A stretch of DNA of 14,671 nt, from the NCBI GenBank assembly GCA_002789615.1, contig PFTO01000117.1, forward strand, positions 1-14,671, given 5' to 3'. A program made the translations under genes and the position numbers. Positions 5,677 to 12,586 of this stretch are shown here, in pieces; the stretch's first letter is position 1; every line of letters begins with the position of its first letter. Under the pieces are notes generated by a model. It was given only the letters and a program-made list of their open reading frames with translations. It was not told where the DNA came from and did no database searches. Source of the DNA: Acidobacteria bacterium CG_4_9_14_3_um_filter_49_7. Its GTDB lineage: Bacteria > Acidobacteriota > Holophagae > Thermotomaculales > Thermotomaculaceae.

Positions 5677-8649
5677 TCAGGGTTTCAGGTTCCAGTCTCC
5701 CTCGGGCTTCAAAATTGCGCCGATCCCAGTCTTCCCGTTAATCCGAACACACAATGGTTCGTCCAGATGCAGAACTCGGAGGTGTTCGGTTGTCTCCACA
5801 GCAGAGGTTTTTTCCAACCAGTCCCAGTCAATGAAATTTCGCTTTCCAGGTTTACCGACATGCATGTAAGCCAGTTTCATGGAAACCATGTTGTGGAAAA
5901 AATGGCTGCCATGTGAGGGCTCCACGCAAAAATTTCCCAGATGAGATTCCACAAAGATCGTTGCCTGGGAAATCTGTTCCCAGTCCACCGGGATACCCAG
6001 CCATGAGTCGCTGGTAGCCCACCGTCCAAAACCAATGAGTATATAGTGTCGATTCTGTTTTCTGAAACGGGCATTAATTTCTCCAATCTCCCTGGCGATA
6101 TCCCGGCTTCTGGCCACATTGAATGTATCGGGGTTTACAAGAACGATATCTTGAAGGTCGTTGAAACTGCCATTCCCAAGTGCTTTTTCTGAAAAGCCAA
6201 GTGCGTTGCCTTCGACGCCGTCGGGAATCGCAATATCTTCCGTTTCCATCCCCACTACCATGGGCCGTATCTGGAGAAAATAGAAGTCCCCTGTCCAATG
6301 TCCGTTTCGGGAAAGGTTCAAAGCAAACTCAATTTCCACCGGTGAGCCAAAGGCATCTTCCCCGATTTCCAGCGCTTCCCGGAGAATTTCTGCCAGGGGA
6401 AAAATCCGATGCTTCAGTATATGGGCAAAGGTGACAACCTTGGGACCTTCCTGTTCAACTGTGTCACGCATTCTTCCGTCTTCCCGGCAGAAAGTGCTAC
6501 CGACAAAAAAGAGAGTGCCATCTTCCAGTGCCGTATTCAGGGGAAGTTCGACCAGTGAAAAACCCTCGTCATTTCTTATTTTTATCGCCGGGTTGTCCAT
6601 TATCAGTCCGTAAAATTCATTCTGGCTGTTGCGAATCAATTCACCGATTTCCCCGTAAGGAGGATTGGCCGCCGGGTGATGAGGTGAAAATCTGTAGGTT
6701 TGCTTGCCGTCCACAATGGTCTTTCCCAGACCCAACGCCAGGTGGACAACGCCTTCTTCCGGTTTCATACCGGTGAACGGGTAGAAATTGTAGGACTGCG
6801 CGACTCCTGAGATGACGGGATAAAAGTGTTTGCCATGCCTTTCTCCGACAATTTCCTGGACAATCACAGCCATCTTTTCCTCTTCAATCCGAAGATTGGA
6901 GCTCATGGCATATTGTCGTGGAGAAATCATGTACACCGAGGCGTACACCAGCTTGATGGCTTCCATCAGTTGACGCCGCCTTGTCCTCGGTTCCGGGTGA
7001 TTGTTGGGCAGCATAAAGGTCTTATAGAGTCCCGCGAAGGGTAGCGCCTTCGAGTCCTCCAGCAGGCTGGAGGAGCGGACAGCGATGGGGGCGTGGGCTT
7101 CTTCCACAAAACGACGAACCGCCTGCTTCACAGCTGCCGGCACCCGCGCCCTTCGAAAAAGACGGACCACTTCCCGGTCGGTTTCGCATGCCATTGCCTG
7201 CACATGAAGATTGTTGGAGGCCATAAATTCATCAAATAGATCGGTACTGATCACAAAAGTGTCCGGAATGTTGATGGTGGCACCCTTGTGCTGAATCAAC
7301 TCCCGCATTCGAGGTAAGAGCGTGTTGAGAAAGGCAATTCCCCTTGCCTTTCCGCCGATGGAGCCACTTCCAAGGCGCATAAAATGATGGTGGGCATCAA
7401 AATGTGCGGTGCCAAAATCGGCAATGGCCCCACTCATTTCCCTGCGGAAAAACAAGTCCAGCGTATTGGCAATATAACCCTTTACCTCTGAAAGGTTCTC
7501 AAACTCTTCGATTGTCCGGTGACGGATTTCCTCTGCCATCTCGAATTCACCCCTGGCACGCAGCCAGATTGAAAAATGATTTCCCCTGGCATGAAATAAC
7601 AGACTTTCCAGAGGGATTTTCTGAATTTTTTCAATCATTTCTTCAATATTGCGTGCCCGATCCACCTCGGTACCATCCGGCAGCCGGAAACTGAAATCCC
7701 CGAATCCAAAATTCAGCTGGATAAACTCCCGGAGTTCAGCGTCAAGCTGGGGGCTGTCCTTTTTCAGAAAGGCGAGCCCTTCCTTTTTTGCGATCATCTC
7801 GGTGTCATCTTCGAGGGATTGAATTAGAATGGGGAGGTCGGGCGTATTCTTGCGCATGCTCCGGGACAGTCGAATTCCGGCGCGGGGGTCCAGTATTTCC
7901 TTTCTGGGGAACCGGACATCTGAAATAACACCCAGTAGTTGATTCCTGTACTTTTTGGCAACTTCTTTTGCCTGCTCATAGGTTTCCACCATCAGAATCC
8001 GGGGGCGTGCCCGCATACGCATCATCCGTTGATAATCGTTGACACTTTCTGAAATCAGATAGCGGGTTTGTTTTAATACCTGGGTGTAGAGGATAGGGAA
8101 TATAAAGGAGTAGTACCAGGGGGAATCCTCCACCAGAAGGATAACCTGAACACCCTTTTCAGAGTCTGCCGGGGCGTTCTTCATGTCCTCCACGTATTTG
8201 ATGATGGCCAGGAGGATTTTTGTATCTCCGAACCAGTAAAAAACCTTGTCAATGCTGTCCGTCTTGCGGACGGTGATCAACATTTCCCTGGAAACCGGTT
8301 CGTAGGTCAGCATAATGACAGGGATACCGGGGGATGCTTTCTTGATTCTGCCACCCAATTCAATAGCAGACAGTCCGGAAACGTGGGGCATGGTAATGAC
8401 CAGATCAAAGCTCTGCGAAGCCATCAGTTCCAGTGCTTCTTCAGCATTTGAAGCGTTGGTGATTTTGGGTATGGAACGGAGATTCAAATCGACATACTCG
8501 CTGAAAATTCGTTCTGAAATTCGGCCGTCCTCTTCCAGAACGAAGGCATCATAGAGGCTTGAAACCAGAAGAATTTCCCGGACACGGTGGTGCATCAGAT
8601 CGTGAAAACCACTGAATTTAGGACTGTACTCACTGTTCAACTTCATCAT
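5677..8649 (-). CDS. Tandem receiver plus PEP/pyruvate-binding ATP-grasp fusion protein
   Basis: A 990-residue cytoplasmic protein. Residues about 25-155 form a receiver-like domain in which the usual acidic pair is SS (LLVSS) and the acceptor segment reads DLVITMPHVSG, without an Asp at the normal place. Residues about 168-315 form a second receiver with LLVEDS, the acceptor in ISDVRFP (D244), S278 in LIQS and a lysine in FLKKDS, so it looks competent for phosphorylation. A helical linker follows. The PPDK N-terminal (ATP-grasp) domain covers about 425-800, with GSIGGKARG, IAVRSSSLLEDS, PFAGLYKTF, VEIEFAL and FYFLQIRPM. No phosphohistidine swivel domain (TSH-type motif) or PEP/pyruvate barrel follows. 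Instead there is a C-terminal domain with GFGRWATSDSWLGIPV and EPSHGSHFF, shared with the divergent neighbour. ATG 8649 was chosen because AGAGAGG lies 7 bp before it; a TTG six bases upstream is the alternative. Database names such as PEP synthase would overstate its function. Confidence 0.9.
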   Translation of the reverse strand: MMKLNSEYSPKFSGFHDLMHHRVREILLVSSLYDAFVLEEDGRISERIFSEYVDLNLRSIPKITNASNAEEALELMASQSFDLVITMPHVSGLSAIELGGRIKKASPGIPVIMLTYEPVSREMLITVRKTDSIDKVFYWFGDTKILLAIIKYVEDMKNAPADSEKGVQVILLVEDSPWYYSFIFPILYTQVLKQTRYLISESVNDYQRMMRMRARPRILMVETYEQAKEVAKKYRNQLLGVISDVRFPRKEILDPRAGIRLSRSMRKNTPDLPILIQSLEDDTEMIAKKEGLAFLKKDSPQLDAELREFIQLNFGFGDFSFRLPDGTEVDRARNIEEMIEKIQKIPLESLLFHARGNHFSIWLRARGEFEMAEEIRHRTIEEFENLSEVKGYIANTLDLFFRREMSGAIADFGTAHFDAHHHFMRLGSGSIGGKARGIAFLNTLLPRMRELIQHKGATINIPDTFVISTDLFDEFMASNNLHVQAMACETDREVVRLFRRARVPAAVKQAVRRFVEEAHAPIAVRSSSLLEDSKALPFAGLYKTFMLPNNHPEPRTRRRQLMEAIKLVYASVYMISPRQYAMSSNLRIEEEKMAVIVQEIVGERHGKHFYPVISGVAQSYNFYPFTGMKPEEGVVHLALGLGKTIVDGKQTYRFSPHHPAANPPYGEIGELIRNSQNEFYGLIMDNPAIKIRNDEGFSLVELPLNTALEDGTLFFVGSTFCREDGRMRDTVEQEGPKVVTFAHILKHRIFPLAEILREALEIGEDAFGSPVEIEFALNLSRNGHWTGDFYFLQIRPMVVGMETEDIAIPDGVEGNALGFSEKALGNGSFNDLQDIVLVNPDTFNVARSRDIAREIGEINARFRKQNRHYILIGFGRWATSDSWLGIPVDWEQISQATIFVESHLGNFCVEPSHGSHFFHNMVSMKLAYMHVGKPGKRNFIDWDWLEKTSAVETTEHLRVLHLDEPLCVRINGKTGIGAILKPEGDWNLKP

Positions 8650-8666
8650 ATTCAATTCCTCTCTCC

Positions 8667-8695
8667 ATCTTAGGCGAAAAGTTCTTCGGAATCAA
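8667..8695 (-). promoter_or_regulatory. Tentative promoter for the receiver/ATP-grasp gene
   Basis: On the - strand, TTGATT (8690-8695) and TAAGAT (8667-8672) are separated by 17 bp, each matching 4 of 6 consensus bases. A start near 8660 would leave a leader of only about 10 nt and clip the Shine-Dalgarno sequence, so the real promoter may lie further upstream. Confidence 0.3.
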
Positions 8696-8713
8696 ACAAA
8701 AGGGGAGAAAGCA

Positions 8714-8806
8714 ATGGATGGGAAGTGGTGGGAACAAGGAGTGGGCCCAGAAGAGATGAGAAAAACCAGAAAAAAACAGGGAATTGGCTCGCGGCACCTG
8801 GCTTAA
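8714..8806 (+). CDS. Possible small ORF, 30 residues, unrecognised
   Basis: An ATG at 8714 is preceded by GGGGAG (8702-8707) with a 6 bp gap and opens a 30-residue frame ending at TAA 8804-8806. The peptide begins MDGKWWEQGVG and has a basic middle (MRKTRKKQ). It matches no family that I know. It lies alone in the divergent control region. The good ribosome binding site is the only positive evidence; such a short frame could easily arise by chance in purine-rich DNA. A regulatory leader or small protein are both possible readings. Confidence 0.2.
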   Translation: MDGKWWEQGVGPEEMRKTRKKQGIGSRHLA

Positions 8807-8817
8807 AATGCCCAGTG
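8795..8817. repeat. Imperfect inverted repeat, possible operator
   Basis: CACCTGGC (8795-8802) and GCCCAGTG (8810-8817) pair at 6 of 8 positions around a 7 bp AT-rich centre. The spacing is typical of a dimeric regulator site and the position is central in the divergent control region, but no regulator gene is adjacent. Confidence 0.25.
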
Positions 8818-8958
8818 ATAAACATTAAACGCTAACTGGAAGAAAAATAAGGGGTTGGCTGCTCATCTTCCTTCACTCCTCACGCTTCACACCCTTCTGT
8901 GCATTTCCTTGGTACTGTCGTTTTCCCCGGTTTCGTGTACAATGGGTTATCCTTTGCT

Positions 8959-8963
8959 GGAGG
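8959..8963 (+). promoter_or_regulatory. Ribosome binding site selecting a TTG start
   Basis: GGAGG lies 7 bp before an in-frame TTG (8971), the best start for the second ATP-grasp gene. The upstream in-frame GTG at 8899 has no Shine-Dalgarno sequence and would add a poorly structured segment. The in-frame ATG 8989 is also unsupported, unless it is reached by coupling from an out-of-frame ATG at 8967. Confidence 0.7.
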
Positions 8964-8970
8964 CGAATGG

Positions 8971-11265
8971 TTGAAAAATGGTTGTGAAATGCGGGCATTT
9001 ATTATCAGTCGGATGATTTCACGCTATCCGGTTCTCGCGGACCGAATTCGCAAACGAATGCGGCATCTTTTGCAGAAAAAATGGGAAATATCGGACGATT
9101 TTCTGAAATCTGAAGCAAGCAAAAAGGCACTGGAGGATCAGAAAATAGAAGGGATAGACGATCCGGTTTCCAAGGAATCAGCGGACCGGTGGAATGACCG
9201 GGTACGGGAACACCTCCGCCAGATGACAGATTATTATTTTGCCTGCCATTTTCCACTGTCCACAGCGATCAAAATTGTCGATAACATGAAGTTTGTGAAC
9301 CTCCAGCTCCAGGAAATGATCGACATGGAAGACACCCCTTTTGAGCTGCAGGATAAGGTGGACCAGCTGAAGAAAGGCAAAGGGGGGGAAACCGATAATG
9401 AAGATGCAGAACTGGAACACTTGAAAGTCAATATGATCCGCAATTTTATCAGTGAAAGGCTCGAGTTCATTGGAATCGCAAAGAAATTCTTCACCTTCAA
9501 CGATCTTCAGGAAATCAAGGCAAGAATTATCGGTAGCGGGAAGATAGGGGGCAAAGCTGCCGGATTGCTGCTGGCCTATGCCATGCTCCAACGGGCAAAG
9601 GAAAGGGATGAGACTGTACCTGAAGTTTCCATTCCAGCTTGCTATTACCTTGGCTCCGATGTGTTCTATCAGTTTTTTGAGGAAAATGAAGCATTGTTTT
9701 TCCAGGTTCAGAAGTATAAGTCGGTTGAGCATGTGGAAAAAGAATACGGGACTCTGAAAAAGAAGATTGCCCATTACCAGTTTCCTCCCAGCGTAACAAT
9801 AAAACTCAGCAATCTTCTGAATAAATTCAAAGGGATGCCCATGGTGGTCCGTTCTTCTTCCCTCCTGGAGGACAATGTCCAGACTTCCTTTGCCGGGAAA
9901 TACGAAAGCGTATTTGTATCAAACAGTGGAAGGCCCGAAGAAAACCTGAGTGAAATGCTCAGCGCCATTAAGACTGTCTACGCTTCTGTGTTTTCCCCGG
10001 ACGTGATCATCTATCGAAAGGAAAAGAACCTGGTGGACTACGATGAAAAGATGGCCGTCTTGATTCAGAATGTTGTGGGCAGTCATCGGGATGGCATGTT
10101 CGCTCCGTTTATCGCCGGGGTGGGGTTTTCATTGAACATGTTTAAGTGGAGCCCCAGGATCAACGAAGAAGATGGCCTGTTGCGGGTTGTGCTCGGGCTG
10201 GGCACCCGGGCTGTGGGGCGGGTGGGGAATGATTACGCCAGGCTTGTGCCGTTGACTGATCCGACATTGCGGCCGGAAAAGAGCCCCGCGGAGTTAACCC
10301 GGTACGCTCAAAAACAGGTGGATATGCTAAACCTGGAGAAGCGGGTTGTAGAGACAATTCCCATGGCGTCGGCGGAACAACTCCTTCGCCGGGATGAAAT
10401 ATCAATGGCAATGTCCCTGATCAAGGACGGGTACCTGTCGGATTCATGGTTCAGTCGTTCTCCAGATGATCGGGCAATCGTGACTCTGAACGGCGTTCTC
10501 AAGGGAACGTTCCCCGGGGAATATCATCAGGTTCTACAACTGTTGCGAGAGGGCTACGGCATTCATGTGGATACTGAATTCGCAGTTGATTATGACAGCA
10601 AGACCGGGAAAATGAACATTTTTCTTCTCCAGTGCCGCCCACTTGCCCAGAGTATCCATCTGGCCCCGGTCAGCATTCCGAACCCGGGAAATAAAGAAGA
10701 CATTCTCTTCAAAGCGGTCGGTATTACGCCCTGCGGGATCGTTACAGGACTTCGATATATCGTGTGGGTTGACCCGGCCGCGTATCTGAGACTCCCCGAT
10801 GAACACCTGAGACGTGAAGTTGGAAGCGCGGTGGGACTTTTGAACCGCAAACTGCCCAGGAAAAGTTTTGTCATGTTCGGACCTGGGCGTTGGGGCACCC
10901 TGGATGTTAAACTGGGCGTGAATGTCCGATACGGAGATATCAACAACTGCGCGGTCCTGGTGGAACTGGCAGAGAAAGAAGGTGGATTTTCGTCGGACGT
11001 GTCTTACGGAACCCATTTCTATCTGGACCTGATTGAGGCAAACATTTTTCCACTTTCCATTTTTCTGGATGACCCTGCCACTGAATTTAACAGTGGCTTT
11101 GTTCGAAACGCAACCAATCGGCTCACTGATCTTTTACCGGATCACGGGGAACTGACGGAAGTCCTCCAGGTAGTGGACCTGGAGAAAGAAAACCCCGGCA
11201 AACGGCTTTCCATTTACATGAGCCTGAGAAGAGGACGCTCAATGGGCGTATTGGAGGAATCATGA
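8971..11265 (+). CDS. PEP/pyruvate-binding ATP-grasp protein without receiver domains
   Basis: With the TTG start this is a 764-residue cytoplasmic protein, a distant paralogue of the divergent neighbour. Residues 1 to about 180 are mostly helical and charged and belong to no domain I recognise. The PPDK N-terminal ATP-grasp domain occupies about 185-560: IGSGKIGGKAAG (187-198), MVVRSSSLLEDN (with R294), TSFAGKYESVF and the closing IFLLQCRPL. A 90-residue helical insertion holding KRVVETIPMASAEQLLRRDE lies between the lobes. The C-terminal part repeats the neighbour's unusual domain: MFGPGRWGTLDVKLG (635-649) and SYGTHFY with H682. No phosphohistidine or PEP-barrel domain is present, so it cannot by itself perform the complete PEP synthase or PPDK reaction. 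The stop overlaps the TrmH-family gene by 4 bp (ATGA), implying translational coupling. Its function is unknown; an ATP-dependent phosphotransfer or ligase-like role is inferred. Confidence 0.88.
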   Translation: MKNGCEMRAFIISRMISRYPVLADRIRKRMRHLLQKKWEISDDFLKSEASKKALEDQKIEGIDDPVSKESADRWNDRVREHLRQMTDYYFACHFPLSTAIKIVDNMKFVNLQLQEMIDMEDTPFELQDKVDQLKKGKGGETDNEDAELEHLKVNMIRNFISERLEFIGIAKKFFTFNDLQEIKARIIGSGKIGGKAAGLLLAYAMLQRAKERDETVPEVSIPACYYLGSDVFYQFFEENEALFFQVQKYKSVEHVEKEYGTLKKKIAHYQFPPSVTIKLSNLLNKFKGMPMVVRSSSLLEDNVQTSFAGKYESVFVSNSGRPEENLSEMLSAIKTVYASVFSPDVIIYRKEKNLVDYDEKMAVLIQNVVGSHRDGMFAPFIAGVGFSLNMFKWSPRINEEDGLLRVVLGLGTRAVGRVGNDYARLVPLTDPTLRPEKSPAELTRYAQKQVDMLNLEKRVVETIPMASAEQLLRRDEISMAMSLIKDGYLSDSWFSRSPDDRAIVTLNGVLKGTFPGEYHQVLQLLREGYGIHVDTEFAVDYDSKTGKMNIFLLQCRPLAQSIHLAPVSIPNPGNKEDILFKAVGITPCGIVTGLRYIVWVDPAAYLRLPDEHLRREVGSAVGLLNRKLPRKSFVMFGPGRWGTLDVKLGVNVRYGDINNCAVLVELAEKEGGFSSDVSYGTHFYLDLIEANIFPLSIFLDDPATEFNSGFVRNATNRLTDLLPDHGELTEVLQVVDLEKENPGKRLSIYMSLRRGRSMGVLEES

Positions 11266-12020
11266 TTTCATCCCCAGGCAATCCAGCCATTAAGACATTA
11301 AAAAAACTAAAACACAGGAAGTATCGCCGGCGAATGGACCAGTTTCTTGTTGATGATGCCGACGTGTTCCAGGAGGCGGTGAAAGCCGGATTTCGGCCTG
11401 AACAGGTTTATTCCTGTACAGCCCTTCCATTTCTTGAGGAATTTTACCCGGTGGACGTTAAGGAATCCCTCCTGGCTCCCATTTCCGACATGGTCTCCTT
11501 TTCCGGCTTCATTGCTATCTTTTCTGCTATTGTTCCCGACACAGAACAGGAAGATGACCGTGTTGTGGTGCTGGATGGAGTACAGGACCCTGCAAATGTC
11601 GGGGCCATCCTCCGCTGTGCCGTTCAGTTCGGGGTAACCGGCGCCTGGCTGAACGATGATTGCGCGGACCCTTTCTCTCTCAGAGCACTCCGAGCTGCCA
11701 AAGGCGGCACATTCAACCTGCAGGTTCTACGACTTGGGAAACAGGAACTGGAGCTGAAGCTGGAGAAACCCGGCAGAACAGTCTATGCCGCAGACACAAT
11801 TGGCGGGGAATCGCTGGAAACCATCGCTCCATCCCAACCCTTTGCTCTGGTAATGGGAAGCGAGGGAGGGGGAGTCAGTGAGGAGCTCCGGGAACAGGCG
11901 GACGTCCGGGTTACCATACCTGGAGCCGGCGCCATAGAGTCTTTGAACGTAGCAGTTGCCGCAGGGATTATTCTCTACCAATTCAGTTCAAAACTGCCGG
12001 CGACTTCATCAACAGACTGA
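11262..12020 (+). CDS. TrmH/SpoU-family RNA 2'-O-methyltransferase
   Basis: A 252-residue SPOUT methyltransferase that transfers a methyl group from S-adenosylmethionine to a ribose 2'-OH in rRNA or tRNA. The N-terminal RNA-binding segment reads SPGNPAIKTLKKLKHRKYRR and leads into QFLVDD, the usual start of the L30e-like substrate-binding domain. The three SPOUT motifs are intact: DGVQDPANVGAILR (105-118, with the catalytic Arg 118), MGSEGGGVSEEL (198-209) and IPGAGAIESLNVAVAAGI (219-236), which form the knotted cofactor site. Length is standard for RlmB-like members. Its ATG sits inside the stop of the ATP-grasp gene (ATGA), so the two are cotranscribed. The target nucleotide cannot be assigned from sequence, so I give no symbol. 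Confidence 0.93.
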   Translation: MISSPGNPAIKTLKKLKHRKYRRRMDQFLVDDADVFQEAVKAGFRPEQVYSCTALPFLEEFYPVDVKESLLAPISDMVSFSGFIAIFSAIVPDTEQEDDRVVVLDGVQDPANVGAILRCAVQFGVTGAWLNDDCADPFSLRALRAAKGGTFNLQVLRLGKQELELKLEKPGRTVYAADTIGGESLETIAPSQPFALVMGSEGGGVSEELREQADVRVTIPGAGAIESLNVAVAAGIILYQFSSKLPATSSTD

Positions 12021-12045
12021 TACACCCGAAACGGGAAGTTTTTTA

Positions 12046-12074
12046 TTGACAAAGGCCATTTCGGTCATTACAAT
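12046..12074 (+). promoter_or_regulatory. Strong sigma70-type promoter for the tRNA genes
   Basis: A perfect TTGACA (12046-12051) and a near-perfect TACAAT (12069-12074) are separated by exactly 17 bp. Transcription would begin near 12081, about 40 nt before tRNA-Lys. It lies just after the TrmH-family stop, so the tRNAs have their own promoter. Confidence 0.88.
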
Positions 12075-12119
12075 CTCATAGCTGTCGGCTCAAACCGGCA
12101 ATGATCTTTGACACGGAGC

Positions 12120-12195
12120 GGGCCCATAGCTCAGTTGGTAGAGCACCTGCCTTTTAAGCAGGGAGTCGATGGTTCGAACCCATCTGGGCTCACCA
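12120..12195 (+). tRNA. tRNA-Lys (anticodon UUU)
   Basis: A 76 nt cloverleaf with CCA encoded in the DNA. The acceptor stem GGGCCCA pairs with TGGGCTC (one G-T pair), followed by discriminator A. The D arm is GCTC AGTTGGTA GAGC. The anticodon stem CCTGC/GCAGG encloses the loop CTTTTAA with anticodon TTT at 12153-12155. The T arm is GATGG/CCATC around TTCGAAC. All conserved positions are present. It lies 12 bp before tRNA-Glu and shares its promoter. Confidence 0.97.
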
Positions 12196-12207
12196 TTTTT
12201 TACCTGC

Positions 12208-12285
12208 GTCCCCATCGTCTAGCCTGGCCCAGGACACCGCCCTTTCACGGCGGCGACAGGGGTTCAAATCCCCTTGGGGACGCCA
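12208..12285 (+). tRNA. tRNA-Glu (anticodon UUC)
   Basis: A 78 nt cloverleaf with encoded CCA. The acceptor stem GTCCCCA pairs with TGGGGAC and is followed by discriminator G. The anticodon stem CCGCC/GGCGG holds the loop CTTTCAC with anticodon TTC at 12244-12246. The T arm is AGGGG/CCCCT around TTCAAAT; TTCAAAT has A where TTCGAAT is commoner. The D loop is slightly long (TAGCCTGGCCCAGGA region), which explains the extra length. Confidence 0.95.
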
Positions 12286-12293
12286 TTTTTTTT
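12275..12293 (+). terminator. Possible terminator made from the tRNA-Glu 3' end
   Basis: A T8 run (12286-12293) follows the CCA directly. The acceptor stem could extend by two pairs in the precursor (GCGTCCCCA at 12206-12214 with TGGGGACGC at 12275-12283), placing a GC-rich stem close to the U-run. No separate hairpin is visible downstream of the tRNA. Confidence 0.4.
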
Positions 12294-12586
12294 CTCTCAC
12301 TGCCTTTTCACATTCAACCCCTCTATTTACACTGCAATATTTTTGAACCTAAACCGGGCAATGATGTGCCCAGCCTCCGCACAACGTCCACTCTCCCCAT
12401 AGGTTCCTTTGATCTGCATGTTATAATCGTTGCCATCAGAGCGGCAGGGGTAAAAAATTGACACATAAAAAACTTCCCGGTCTTCCAGCTGAAAATCTCG
12501 ACCTCAGTGGAAATACAGGAATGTTAACGCTAAGAAGTCAGTATGTGTCCCCGTAGTTGTCCCCAACAGGTCAAGAGAGGGTTGGT
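12286..12586 (+). other. Leader region between tRNA-Glu and gatE
   Basis: Apart from the T8 run and one promoter candidate (listed separately) this 301 bp stretch contains no convincing gene. A small hairpin GGGCA-ATGATG-TGCCC lies at about 12357-12372 without a T-tract. A TTGACA at 12458-12463 has no -10 box at a proper distance. TGTCCCC occurs twice close together (about 12545-12565), possibly by chance. Confidence 0.6.
12419..12427 (+). promoter_or_regulatory. Extended -10 promoter, probably for gatE-gatD
   Basis: TGTTATAAT is a perfect TATAAT (12422-12427) with a correctly spaced TG extension. No good -35 is seen, which extended -10 promoters can tolerate. The predicted leader is about 150 nt to ATG 12587. 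Confidence 0.55.

Larger units (their letters stand above)
8650..8970. other. Divergent control region between the two ATP-grasp genes
   Basis: These 321 bp separate the start codons of the two head-to-head genes. The region is purine-rich in its first half (8696-8780). It holds a weak - strand promoter candidate, a possible 30-codon ORF and an imperfect dyad, each listed separately. For the + strand gene, TACAAT at 8938-8943 could be a -10 box about 28 bp before the start codon, but no convincing -35 box accompanies it. I see no tRNA, known riboswitch or terminator here. Confidence 0.6.

Noticed and set aside
5677..8649. Labelling the gene PEP synthase (ppsA) or PPDK (ppdK)
   Set aside because: Only the ATP-grasp N-terminal domain is present. 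The phosphohistidine and PEP-binding domains required for those reactions are not seen.
12108..12461. A 117-codon + strand open frame (contains GPIAQLVEHLP)
   Set aside because: It runs through both tRNA genes; this peptide is a well-known false translation of tRNA sequence.
12458..12463. A perfect TTGACA upstream of gatE as a -35 box
   Set aside because: No acceptable -10 element lies 15-19 bp downstream; the extended -10 at 12419-12427 is a better promoter.
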